Assembly (NCBI RefSeq): GCF_010183535.1
Contig: NC_071332.1
Location: forward strand, 18,042,001 to 18,106,000
Source of the DNA: Caenorhabditis remanei
Lineage: Eukaryota; Nematoda; Chromadorea; Rhabditida; Rhabditidae
Direction: 5' to 3'
DNA: 64,000 nucleotides
Each line of letters starts with the position of its first letter. Within the stretch, counting starts at the first letter, position 1. Shown here piece by piece: positions 43,969 through 54,529 of the stretch. The translations under genes and the position numbers were made by a program. A model generated the notes under the pieces. It searched no databases. It was not told where the DNA came from and saw only the letters and a program-made list of their open reading frames with translations.

Positions 43969-44101
43969 GCGCACCACGTCTCTTACAACCGCGCTCTACC
44001 GAAACCGAAGAAAATAGTGTGCGAAATTGAGAGTCTCCGAGAAAAAGAGACATTTTTCAAGCGAAATTCGGTGGAGCGCAGTTGTAAAAACTCTACCGAG
44101 C
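43969..44101. mobile_element. MITE family A, copy 5
   Basis: TA|GCGCACCACG...CTTACAACCGCGCTCTACC and GGAGCGCAGTTGTAAAAAC...GAGC|TA. It sits about 100 bp upstream of the tandem-BTB gene, where other copies have the conserved promoter block. Confidence 0.8.
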
Positions 44102-44223
44102 TAATAGAAATAAAAATATGTTACAAGAGCTTGTAGAACTCAAAACAGCGCACAAAAATCAGAAACACTATTTAAGTAACAACAACATTCAGCTTTATTC
44201 AAGGAAGGAGAAAAAGTAAACAT

Positions 44224-45662
44224 TTAACTATTAAAATACTTTTCGAAAAACAGTTTGAACATTCTTAGCTGTAACTTCTCAGAAATTTTTCTGCATTCCA
44301 TACTGCATAAATCGGAGAAGTGGGATCGACAATTGTACAATCCAATCACCCTCTCAAGAAGAACATCCATCTTGTATTTGTCAGCCAGTTTGAGTTTATC
44401 GATTCGTTCGAATTCCGAAGACATCCAAATGAAATTTTCCACTTGACTTTTGGGATAAGGGAGAAGAAATCGATCGGCGAGTTTCAGAAGATTCGCTGAG
44501 TTCCACCCTGAAAATCGATATGTGCTTGATTGAGAGCTTCATTTTTTACTTGTAATCTCTAATGGATTGTGTTGAAGAAGACTCAAAAGAGTTGCGAAAT
44601 TATAAAAATTGACGTCTTCAATCACAGTCCTTCAAAGTGATAATCCGCGACAGAGCGCGATTACGACGATCGCTGGCGCGATTCTCGTTTTTCAGCTTAA
44701 AACCGATTATATACCGATTTCTCGAAATTTCAGCATTTTCGCTGGTTCAAAAGTAGTAACAAATGTTCTGCGGACAAAAATACATCGTTTAAGTGTAACC
44801 TTCTCTCACATTGTCGAAAAATAAAAAAGTTGAAAGACTTTAAAGAAAATCAACTGAAAAAACCATTTTTTGTCACTTTCAGAAGAAATACGAAAAAATT
44901 GAGCGATTTCATTTGTTCTCGTTTAGTAACATTTATGAAGATGACTGTTGCGAACATTTTAAGCCTAAATACGTGTTATAATATTCAGAACTGGAATTAT
45001 TGAAACAATTTTTAAGTTCAACTTTTTTCAAAAAATTCTGTTTTTTGTTAATTTTTCGGTCTAGAAGTACTTGAAAGGATTCAAAATAGCATAACAGCAA
45101 CTGGAAATACTTAATTAGCAGGAGAAATGCACTTTTTATTGAAAATTCGAGAGTTTTTTGTTTCTCCAAAAAAAAATAAAACTGACTTTTTGGCGTTGAA
45201 AAGCGGTATATCATGGTTTGATGGGCACCTATTCACTTCTACGCCTTTTTTTTCGACGAATTCACTCGTTTTATCATAGAACTCGGTAATTTTGCTCGCA
45301 AGCTCAATTAATTGAATTTCGGGTTACTGTAGAATTTAAAGGGAGGCGACACAAAACTTTAAAAAACGGGAAGCGCGCCAGCTATGTCTGTTGTGCGCAT
45401 TATCACTTTGAAGGACTGTGCAATCGGAATCTCTGCCATCGATTTCTCTTTGAATTCTCCATTGAAAAGTGTGTTGAAATAGTCGGAGTGATAGGAGAGA
45501 AGCTGAAACATTTTATTTGCCACTTCAAAACTTTGGATTCCCTCGAAATCTCACCGCTTTATTGACATGCAACTTCTTTCCCTCGACGACCAGAATCGCG
45601 TCAGTTTTGTTCGACTTAGCAAATGTTGACTCGTAAATACTCATTTCTGGAGTTTCAGACAT
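44224..45662 (-). pseudogene. BTB-domain gene 8, exon 2 split by an 0.8-kb element
   Basis: Exon 1 45555-45662 (start MSETPEMSIYESTF), exon 2 in two pieces (45421-45502 and 44550-44622), exon 3 44224-44507. The outside pieces of exon 2 sum to 155 nt, i.e. the family's 151 nt plus a 4-nt target duplication. Apart from the insertion the frame is open, so the insertion is the inactivating event. Exon 3 reads NLLKLADRFLLPYPKSQVENFIW. Confidence 0.75.
44623..45420. mobile_element. ~0.8-kb TIR element D, copy 1
   Basis: Termini CACAGTCCTTCAAAGTGATA and inverted; flanked by CAAT (4 bp; 44619-44622 and 45421-45424). No ORF with transposase features. A second copy in opposite orientation lies at 57443-58241. 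Contains a ~55-bp stretch (TTTATCATAGAACTCGG...) also found in the foldback element at 51.5-54.0 kb. Confidence 0.8.
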
Positions 45663-45750
45663 TTTATCTGCAAAATGAAGCTAAAACGGATATTTTTGAA
45701 ACAATTTTCAAGCTTTATTTGCAAATTTCAACGGAAAATGAGCAATAGCC

Positions 45751-45783
45751 GTGTTTGCGTACTTTTCCAACTACAGTACTCCG
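45751..45783 (-). promoter_or_regulatory. conserved upstream block, BTB 8
   Basis: GTGTTTGCGTACTTTTCC then AACTACAGTACTCCG, about 90 bp before the ATG. Confidence 0.5.
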
Positions 45784-45988
45784 AAATGTCACTGCTTATC
45801 GTACTTTTGAAAGCTTTCAATATGAATTTTCGGATTTTTTCACCTAAATCAGACGAATAAACTCGATAAGAACCATGAATGAACAAGTTTATGAGGGAAA
45901 AATGATGAGAAAGTACAAATAAATCACAATATTTGAAAGAAATAAGCAGGTGGCGGCAATAGGTTTACAAATATAATTTCAGGAAATA

Positions 45989-46615
45989 TCAATCTCGTCG
46001 CTGCGTCAAGTTCTTCAAGTTGAACTTCTTGCTCAATTCGTTTTTCTTCTTTTCGTCCCATCCACTACGCGAGATGAATGATTCCACGTATCGAGTGGCG
46101 TCTAGCAGCATGAATCGGTCGGCGAGTCTCAGAATTCCCTCCACGTTTTCTTCTGAAAGCAATATTGATTGAAACTACGATAGAGCGCGTTTCCTTACCA
46201 GTCGGATCAATTGGTGTCGGTTCGGTGACACTCAAAACTGCGGCGAGCTCATCATATTTGGCGTCGTTGATTGTGAATTCTGTGGAATCTGGACTCGCGG
46301 CGAACATGCCTTCAAAGACGGTGGATCGGCTAGAGAGCGTCTGAAAATGTTATTGATTTTCCCTAAATAACAGAAAAAATGTACGTACCGCCCGATTCAC
46401 ATACATCTTTCTGGTCAAAACTGGCGACGTGGTGACGTCACTGCTAGCTGTCAATTTTCGAGACTTTTTCTGGAAAAATTTATTATTTTATCAAGATTTT
46501 AAGTTAAAATTACCGCTGGTTGAGTCTCATCTTCCTTAATAATCAGGCATACATCGGTTGATTCGGATTTGGCGAACATCGATTCGTAGACATTGATTGG
46601 TATGTTATCGCCCAT
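45989..46615 (-). CDS. diverged BTB-domain protein 9
   Basis: Four exons, 46514-46615, 46389-46469, 46199-46340 and 45989-46152, give 162 aa. Start MGDNIPINVYESMFAKSES. An extra exon (KKSRKLTASSDVTTSP) is inserted before the usual VNRA junction, as in BTB 10 and 14. BTB core is weak (TLSSRSTVFEGMFAAS) and the C-terminus is cut short after LADRFMLLDATRYVESFI. Open, but most diverged of the cluster. Confidence 0.7.
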
Positions 46616-46783
46616 TTTTTGTGCTGGAAATTGATAATTTTTTATTAGAATCGAAATTCAGAAATTCTGCGAAAAAAAAACATACAAAAAATGAATGGGA
46701 AGAGTCGAAAAATGCATTTTAAAATGATGACTTTAACCAGATTCCCGGCAAAAATATTCAAAATTCGGAGCTTCGCGCCATTT

Positions 46784-46820
46784 GGTGTTTGCGGACTTTG
46801 TCGTTGCTTACCGTACTCCG
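46784..46820. promoter_or_regulatory. conserved block between divergent BTB 9 and 10
   Basis: GGTGTTTGCGGACTTTG then CTTACCGTACTCCG, between ATGs at 46615 (minus) and 46951 (plus); may serve both. Confidence 0.45.
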
Positions 46821-46950
46821 AAAAAATAATTTATTTTTGAATTGTTGTTTTTGAGTTTTCAGATTAAAAACCAAGTTTTGGCGTATTTTTGAGCTTTCCT
46901 ATCATTTTTTAGCAAAAAATTCATTAGTAAGCATCTATTTTCAGATAAAA

Positions 46951-47734
46951 ATGTCTCAAAATGCAGTAATCAGTATTTACGAATCAACATTCGCCCAATC
47001 AGACAAAACCGACGCGGTTCTAGTTGTCGAGCCGGAAGAGGAGAATAATGATGATTCCGACGAGGATTACGTCTCACCAGTAACTTTTTACAGCTGAAAT
47101 ATTTTCTAAATCGCGATTTTTTCAGATTAAATATGCCAGATCAAGCTATGGCAGGGTCCCACAGCCAGTGGTGGCCCCCAGGATTCAATCAACAAAGTTG
47201 TATGTTAATAAAGCGGTAAGTTAATAATGTTTTTTTCGAAAAAACCCAAAAAATGAATTTTCCAGCTTCTCTCCTATCATTCCGACTATTTCAAAGAAGT
47301 TTTCGATGCGAATTCGAAGAATAATGAGATCAAAATCGAAGAAGTCACATATAAAGAGCTCGCGACTCTCCTGAGTCTCATTCAGGATAATCCCATTAAG
47401 TTTGAACGTAATATTTTAATATTTTTCGTTTTTTTCACTTTATTGCTTGTTTCCAGAAAAAGACGCTGAAAAACTCATTATTCTCGCCGATCGATTCCAA
47501 CTTCCAGCCGCGAAGCGTCACGTGGAACTGTTTCTTATCGCATCCTCACTTTATTACTCTGCTAAAATTCAAATCGCTAACAAGTATGATCTCGATGAAC
47601 TTCTGAAAGCATCCCTGCTGGAAATCACTCATATCAATCATATTCCGGATGAAAATACGCTGAAAAATTATTCCGAAGAGACCAATCTCAAAATTTTTAA
47701 TCGTTGTCTTGAATTGGTGAAATCTATGAGATAA
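46951..47734 (+). CDS. BTB-domain protein 10
   Basis: Exons 46951-47079, 47126-47215, 47266-47407 and 47457-47734 give 212 aa. Start MSQNAVISIYESTFAQSDK; acidic insert EPEEENNDDSDEDY; extra exon IKYARSSYGRVPQP before YVNKA; LLSYHSDYFKEVFDAN; LADRFQLPAAKRHVELFL. Confidence 0.8.
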
Positions 47735-47853
47735 ATATTGATTTTTTAAATTAATTTTTCTGTTTTTAACATTGTTTCGTCAATAATTATTTGCCAATTT
47801 TCATCTTTTTCTAATTTTTTTCGCAAAAATTCCAGAATCTTTCCTGAATAACA

Positions 47854-48471
47854 ATGAATAACTACGAGGAAATATTCGCTAAATCCAACAAAACTGACGC
47901 AATTCTAGTCGTTGAGGGAGTCAAATTACATGTTAATAAAGCGGTTAGAATTTTCAAAAAAATTCAATTTTTTGAAAAACTGAAAATTTCAGCTTCTCTC
48001 CTATCACTCCGCCCACTTCAACTCACTTTTCAACTCGGATTTCAAAGAAAAAAAGATGCGAGAAATTCCGATTAATGACGTCGATCTCCACGAATTCGCC
48101 ACACTTTTGAGCTTGGTTCAGAAGAATCCAATGGTGCCAACTGGTAGTTTTCCAGGGAATTTTCAAATTTAATGAACTTGATTTCAGAAAATAACGTTGA
48201 AAATCTGCTGAAACTCGCTGATCGATTCTTGATTCCATCTGTGAAACGACACTTGGAATTATTCTTGATTTCAACTAAAAAAGATCGTCTGGAGAAGATA
48301 TTGATCGCTGAAAAGTATGAATTGGAGGATTTAATGGAGAGAGAAATCGAGAAGTATCAGCGTCCGAAAGACTTCAAAAATATCGAGGATTCAAGAAATT
48401 TCAGTCAGATTTCGAATGCGACGAAAATCAAACTTCTCTACAGACTTTCTGCAGTCAAACATAATCGATAA
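47854..48471 (+). CDS. BTB-domain protein 11
   Basis: Exons 47854-47943, 47993-48143 and 48188-48471 give 174 aa. Start MNNYEEIFAKSNKTDAILVV is shorter than in paralogues by about six residues. LLSYHSAHFNSLFNSDFKEKKM; LADRFLIPSVKRHLELFL; IAEKYELEDLMEREIEKY. Confidence 0.8.
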
Positions 48472-48609
48472 CTGATTTCTTTTAATAAATCTTCCACAGT
48501 TTTTCCTTCATTTTTGTGTTAGAAATCGGCTGAAATTCCGATTCCATTTTTTTAATATCAAGTTACGGTAAGTAATGTTCGCAAGCATATATTTTCCAAT
48601 CATTTACTC

Positions 48610-48681
48610 CACGGCCTCCCACAGAGGCCCTCTCAAAGTACTGTGCGCAGTGCATTGAGAGGGCCTCCGCTGGAGGCCGTG
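48610..48681. repeat. 72-nt hairpin between BTB 11 and 12
   Basis: Left arm 48610-48636 (CACGGCCTCCCACAGAGGCC..) pairs with right arm 48655-48681 (..GGCCTCCGCTGGAGGCCGTG) with three mismatches over 27 bp; loop 18 nt. No ORF. Confidence 0.65.
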
Positions 48682-48729
48682 TTACTCTTGTCGGACCCAG
48701 ATTCGTTTTTCATTTCTGAATAATGTCGG

Positions 48730-48761
48730 GGGTACTGTAGTTCCTAAAGTACGCAAACACC
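48730..48761 (+). promoter_or_regulatory. conserved upstream block, BTB 12
   Basis: GGTACTGTAGTTCC then TAAAGTACGCAAACACCG (same block in plus orientation), about 100 bp before the ATG. Confidence 0.5.
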
Positions 48762-48857
48762 GTCATTGCTCATCTTTGAAAGATCTGTCTTTTGCTGAAA
48801 GTTTTACAGATTTTTCATGTTTTATTTATCTTTTCTACATCCTTTTTTCAGTGAACT

Positions 48858-50173
48858 ATGTCTGCAACCCCTACAGTCAGTATCTACGAGTCGACATTCG
48901 CTAATACGGACAAAACTGATGCGGTTCTGGTTGTCGAAGGAAAGACATTACATGTCAATAGAGCAGTATGAATTTAAGTTCAAAAATACAACTTTCAATT
49001 AATATTTCCAGCTTCTTTCCTATCATTCCGACTATTTCAAAACACTTTTCGACACCGATTCAGCTGAAAAATCGCCACCGGAGTTCCCGATTCCAGATGC
49101 CAATTTTGAGCATTTCGCCACAGTTTTGAGTATCGTCCAATGCAATCCGATCAAGAATAACGGTAACAGAAATTAATATTTTACTGAGTATAGATTCAAT
49201 TTCAGAGTATGACTTCGAAAAATTACTTGAACTCACCGAGCGATTCAAACTTTCCGCAGCCAAACGTTATTTGGAATATCAACTGATTTTTACTAGTAGC
49301 AAGACTAAAAAGGCGAAAATTGAAATCGCTGACAAATTCAAACTGAATGAGCTTTTCAATCACGCGTTGTTTGACTCCAAGGATGATTATTCTAAGATCA
49401 CCCCTCCATCTAACAGAAAATTGTATTCTCCCTTTGGTTCTCCGTACTACACATTCTTTAAGTCCTTATCCAATGAATCAAACGTCAAGCTTTTTCATCA
49501 ATTGATAAAAATAATGGATGGATCTTGTGAGGAATCAGCTAAATATGAATTAGAAAATAATTACGAATCAGCATTCGCTCCATCGGACAAAACTGACGCG
49601 ATCCTGGCCGTCGGTGAAAAGAAACTACATGTTAACAAGGCGGTTCGTTTAGTCCAAAATTAAAATTCATGAAGAATTCAATTGAACATTTCAGCTTCTT
49701 TCTTATCACTCCAACTATTTCGACACACTTTTCAATTCTGAATTCAAGGAAAAATTGATGACAGAAATCCCGATCGAAGATGTCAAATTTGAAGATTTTG
49801 CCGCACTTTTGAGTCTTGTTCAGGATGATCCAATTTTTCCAACAGGTACTTTCAATGAAACATTTTATTTATAATTTTGGATTTTTTAGAAAGTAACGCC
49901 GAAAATCTTCTGGAACTAGCTGATCGATTCCTCATGCTCCCGTCTGTCGAGCGCACTCTTGAACAATTCTTGATTAAGACGAAAATCGATTCTCCAAACA
50001 AACTTCGAATTGCTGATAAGTATAAATTAGACGAGCTTCTGTCAAATGCGATCAATTCGTTTAAAAATTTCAGTAAATGCAATAATTTCACAAAGCTTCC
50101 GTTTTATCAAAGTATCTCTGATGAGACTAAAGTAAAACTCTTTCATCATATGCTGTATTATATTCGAGAATAA
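48858..50173 (+). CDS. tandem-BTB protein 12 (two BTB units)
   Basis: Exons 48858-48965, 49012-49162, 49206-49642, 49695-49845 and 49890-50173 give 376 aa. Start MSATPTVSIYESTF, preceded by TTTTTTCAG (a possible trans-splice acceptor). Unit 1: LLSYHSDYFKTLFDTD, LTERFKLSAAKRYLEYQL, IADKFKLNELFNHAL. The 437-nt middle exon then runs on into unit 2 (NNYESAFAPSDKTDAILAV, LHVNKA), LLSYHSNYFDTLFNSEF and LADRFLMLPSVERTLEQFL. All frames open. The two units differ, so this is fusion of unlike neighbours rather than simple exon doubling. Confidence 0.8.
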
Positions 50174-50261
50174 GTATTGATTTGTTTTTTTTGTTCAATT
50201 TGAAATGAATTTGTGTTGAATCGCATTTTTATTTTGTCGGAATTCGATTTTTTAGTATCCC

Positions 50262-50300
50262 GAAGTACGGTAAGCAGCGATGAAGTCCGTAAACACCACA
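50262..50300 (+). promoter_or_regulatory. conserved upstream block, BTB 13
   Basis: CGAAGTACGGTAAGCAGCG then GAAGTCCGTAAACACC; weaker match of the block. Confidence 0.4.
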
Positions 50301-52690
50301 AGCTGTTTTTTTTTCACCTTTGAAATTTTAAGCTTTTTCAGACACGCTTTGCATCAATTTCCATTGAGTTTTTACTTTTTTTTAAAGTTCGAAATGTAGC
50401 AGAAAACTAGTAAAAATATTTTTTTCAGTGAACTATGTCTGCAACCCCTACTATCAGTATCTACGAGTCAACATTCGCTCAATCGGACAAAACTGATGCT
50501 GTTCTAGTTGTCGGCGAGAAGAAATTACATGTCAATAGAGCAGTACGAATTTAATTCTAAAAACACAATTTTCATCATAATTTTCAGCTTCTCTCTTATC
50601 ATTCCGACTATTTCAAAACACTTTTCGACACTGATTCCGCTGAAAAATCGCCACCGGAGTTCCCGATTCCAGATGTTAATTTTGAGCATTTCGCCACAGT
50701 TTTGAGTGTCGTCCAATGCAATCCGATCAAGAATAACGGTAACAGAAATCAATATTTTACTGAGTATAGATTCAATTTCAGAGTATGACTTCGAAAAATT
50801 ACTTGAACTCACCGAGCGATTCAAACTTTCCGCAGCCAAACGTTATTTGGAATATCAACTGATTTTTACTAGTAGCAAGACTAAAAAGGCGAAAATTGAA
50901 ATCGCAGACAAGTTCAAACTGTATGAGCTTTTCAATAATTCGCTGCTAGATTCCAATGATTATTCTGCAAAGTATCAACTTCTGGGTGGTGTTCTCAAAT
51001 ATTCGCCTTACTATACGTATTTCAAAACGTTATCCAATGAGTCAAACATCAAGCTTTTTCATCAATTGGTCAAAATTATGGATGGATCTTGTGAGGAATC
51101 AGCTCAGTATGAATTAGAAAACAATTACGAATCAGCATTCGCTCAATCGGACAAAACTGACGCCATTCTTGCTGTCGGCGAGAAGAAACTTCATGTCAAT
51201 AAAGCGGTTAGTTGTTTCGAAAAAGCTAATTTTTAGAAAATGTCGGAAAGAATTCCAGGTTTTCTCCTATCATTCCGACTACTTCAACACCCTTTTCAAT
51301 TCGGAATTCAAAGAAAAATCGATGAAGGAAATCCCTATTAATGATGTCAATTTCGAAGAATTCACAGCTCTTTTGAGTCTTATTCAGGATAATCCTATTT
51401 TTCCTACTGGTTCTTTAATTTTAAAAAAAAATCCAATTTTCAAGTGAGTATTTTCAGAGAATAATGCCGAAAACCTTCTGGAACTTGCTGATCGATTCCT
51501 TCTTCTTGGCAAACACTCACTTGCTAGTAGATCATTTGCTATTTTCCCGTTTGCTATTGAGTCTCACTTGCTATAGAGGATCACTTGCTATATTGGACTC
51601 ACTTGCTATGAAATTTCATAATTTCAGGGTCTCATTTGCTATTAAAAGTCTCACTTGCTATTCGAAATCTCACTTGCTATTTTTTTGGCATTTTGCTATT
51701 TGCAGGGTAATTTTTCCAGTTTTCGCTTTTTGTCGGCGCTTGTTCCACACTTGGAAGCTTGTTATTATTGTGACTCTGCATGTTTCGAGCTCACATGGAA
51801 TGTATTTTGACTGCCCCACCCCTAAAGTACCTATTTTTGCTTATTCGATGAGTTTTGCCAAGAAAAAATGAGTCACAATGGATTTTACTGTGACGTAACC
51901 TCACTTTTTGAAAAATTAAATTTTTTCGAAAATTTTTTTTTCATAATTTTTTTGGTTATTTTCTCGGATTTGTTCAGAAAATTAGTTAGTAGCATAATTG
52001 TAGCAGATTTCATGTAGTTTTTGACCAAAATATGAAACTTGTGAAAAAATTTTTGGTCCTGAAAAAGGTGAAAATGTGATTTATCATAGAACTCTGTAAT
52101 TTTGCTTACAAGCTCAATTAATTGAATTTCGGTTCCGATCTATGATTTCATCAAAGTATAAATATTTTGTTCGAAACCACCGAGGAATATTAGAAAATAA
52201 GGTGGACTAGCCCCTTAAACATAAAAAATGCATTCTGTTAATCGAACAAGTCTCCTCTCAGTGAGGAGGCACTAGCGAGGTGTTGAGAGGAAGACAAAGA
52301 AAAAGTTTGAGACGATGGTACAGGCTCAGAAATTAAGCAAAAGTTTTGAAACTTAGTGCATGAACAGATCAATCCTTGTACTTTAATTTTGTAGTTGGCT
52401 GTTTTTTGATGCAGGTCTTCCCTGGACTGTTGTACTATACTGAACGTGACTGACAAGGGGAACCTTTTAAGTGGTACCTAATGCCATCAAAAACGACCTA
52501 TACAGGGTGAAAGAGCATGTTTCAAAACCTATAAATCAACTTTCAAAAGTTGCTTACGTGACCTGTAAGTGTCTGAAATTGCCATCTGAAAATTGACCAT
52601 TTTTACCATTGATTTGCTGCATTTCACCCTCTCGCCTCCTCCAAATCCTATCACGTTTGTAATAAACTGCGGCGGCACTTTAAAAACGTG

Positions 52691-52760
52691 TTCGAGTGGC
52701 GCAGGTGGTTAGCGTCTACGCGGAGGAAAATTTTGGGCTGGTTCGACCCCTTCGCCATTT
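52691..52760 (+). tRNA. tRNA-like segment in the left arm of the foldback element
   Basis: Has A box TGGCGCAGGTGG and B box GGTTCGACCCC at normal spacing, followed by TTCGCC and a long T-run. T-stem pairing is poor, so a pseudogene or polymerase III promoter remnant. Mirror copy in the right arm. Confidence 0.45.
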
Positions 52761-52977
52761 TTTCTTTTTTTTTGGTGTGATTTCTTTTTTTCCAGTTTTT
52801 TTCATTGGTTTCTGGAAGCTATCATAGAAGTCTTTTTTGTACCACCATCAACGTGATTCCCTTCTGAATCCCTTTCAATTGATGATTATAAGAGTAATCT
52901 GCCGGTTGACAGATGGAGGTGCCGCCAAACTTTTATGATAGCTTCCAAAAACCAATGAAAAAACTGGAAAAAAAGAA

Positions 52978-53049
52978 AAATGGCGAAGGGGTCGAACCAG
53001 CCCAAAATTTTCCTCCGCGTAGACGCTAACCACCTGCGCCACTCGAACA
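52978..53049 (-). tRNA. tRNA-like segment, mirror copy in the right arm
   Basis: Inverted duplicate of 52691-52760 (GGCGAAGGGGTCGAACC ... CCACCTGCGCCACTCG), same defects. Confidence 0.45.
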
Positions 53050-54378
53050 CGTTTTTAAAGTGCCGCCGCAGTTTATTACAAACGTGATAGGATTTGGAGG
53101 AGGCGAGAGGGTGAAATGCAGCAAATCAATGGTAAAAATGGGCAATTTTCAGATGGCAATTTCAGACACTTACAGGTCACGTAAGCAACTTTTGAAAGTT
53201 GATTTATAGGTTTTGAAACATGCTCTTTCACCCTGTATAGGTCGTTTTTGATGGCATTAGGTACCACTTAAAAGGTTCCCTTGTGAGTCTCTATGAGCTA
53301 CAGTAACCCAGGGAGGGGTCATACAAAAAAGTGATCAACTAAGAAAATGATATGCTAGGTTTGAGCATTTTACTCACAAAATTTCATGTTTACCGGTCCA
53401 TTTTTGAGCTCAGGGCTAGTTGTCGATCAACAAAAATGTATAGAGAAACAGTCGTTTCTCACTTCATAGATCAAAACCGAAATTCAATTAATTGAGCTTA
53501 TAAGCAAAATTACAGAGTTCTATGATAAATCACATTTTCACCTTTTTCAGGACCAAAAATTTTTTTCACAAGTTTCTTTTTCTGAACAAACCGGGAAAAT
53601 AACCAAAAAATTTAAGAAAAAAAATTTTTTCGAAAACATTTAATTTTTCAAAAAATGAGGTTACGTCACAGTAAAATCCATTGTGACTCATTTTTTCTTG
53701 GCAAAACTCATCGAATAAGCAAAAAATAGGTACTTTAGGGGTGGGGCAGTCAAAATACATTCCATGTGAGCTCGAAACATGCAGAGTCACAATAATAACA
53801 AGCTTCCAAGTGTGGAACAAGCGCCGACAAAAAGCGAAAACTGGAAAAGCCAAAAAAAAAAGCAAATGAGTCAAAAAATAGCAAGTGAGACTTTTAATAG
53901 CAAGTGAGACTTTTAATAGCAAATGAGACCCTGAAATTTTGAAATTTCATAGCAAGTGAGTCCAATATAGCAAGTGATCCTCTATAGCAAGTGAGACTCA
54001 ATAGCAAACGGGAAAATAGCAAATGATCTACTAGCAAGTGAGTGTTTGCCCTTCTTCTTCCATCTGTCAAACATCTTCTCGAACTTCTGTTGACTTCTCC
54101 AAAAATCGATTTTCCGAACAAGCTTCGCATCGCCGACAAGTATAAATTAGACGAGCTTCTGACAAAGGCGATCAATTCGTTTAACAATTTCAGAAGTTGT
54201 AATCAACTTATGAAGCTTCCGTTTTATAAGAATCTTTCTGATGATACTAAAGTAAAACTCTTTGATCATATGTTGCAATATGTTCGATATTAAATATTGA
54301 TTTGTTTTCTTGTTCAATTTTACATCAATTTGTGTTTAATCGCAATTTTATTTTATCTGAATTCGATTTTTAATCGGC

Positions 54379-54421
54379 CGAAAGTACGGTATTTATGCCT
54401 TTATAAAGTCCGCAAACACCG
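54379..54421 (+). promoter_or_regulatory. conserved upstream block, BTB 14
   Basis: CCGAAAGTACGGTATTT then TAAAGTCCGCAAACACCG, about 110 bp before the ATG. Confidence 0.45.
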
Positions 54422-54529
54422 CGAAACTGAACTTTTTCCTGGTTTGAAAATGAAAGCAAATATATCTTTTCGGGCACGAGGAAATATCAATTGAATTTAA
54501 ACGATATTTCACATATATTACAGACAAAA

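Larger units (their letters stand above)
51508..54050. mobile_element. 2.5-kb foldback (palindromic) element
   Basis: Flanked by CTTCTTCTT on both sides (51499-51507 and 54051-54059), and the undivided paralogue at 55735 has this word once, so the target duplication is 9 bp. Outer arms 51508-52140 and 53460-54050 and inner arms about 52462-52827 and 52936-53285 are nearly exact inverted copies; the middle 52828-52935 is unique. Termini GGCAAACACTCACTTGC. Each outer arm has about eight TCACTTGCTAT-like words. No transposase frame. A 9-bp duplication is typical of Mutator-like elements. Confidence 0.85.
50435..54293 (+). pseudogene. tandem-BTB gene 13, last exon split by a 2.5-kb foldback element
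   Basis: Exons 50435-50542, 50588-50738, 50782-51206, 51259-51409, then the last exon in two pieces, 51458-51507 and 54060-54293 (284 nt in all, the length in BTB 12 and 14). Units as in BTB 12. Read through the insertion, translation stops after about 22 foreign codons (TAG), so the second helical region is lost. Removing the insertion and one 9-bp duplicate leaves an open frame. Confidence 0.8.

Noticed and set aside
51520..51720. CRISPR-like array of CACTTGCTA words
   Set aside because: The repeats are too short and unevenly spaced, and the host is a nematode; they are transposon end motifs.
51464..51871. Open frame across the start of the foldback element
   Set aside because: It begins in a BTB exon and runs into transposon end repeats; the mirror frame at 53566-53922 and 53894-54187 shows it is a palindrome by-product.
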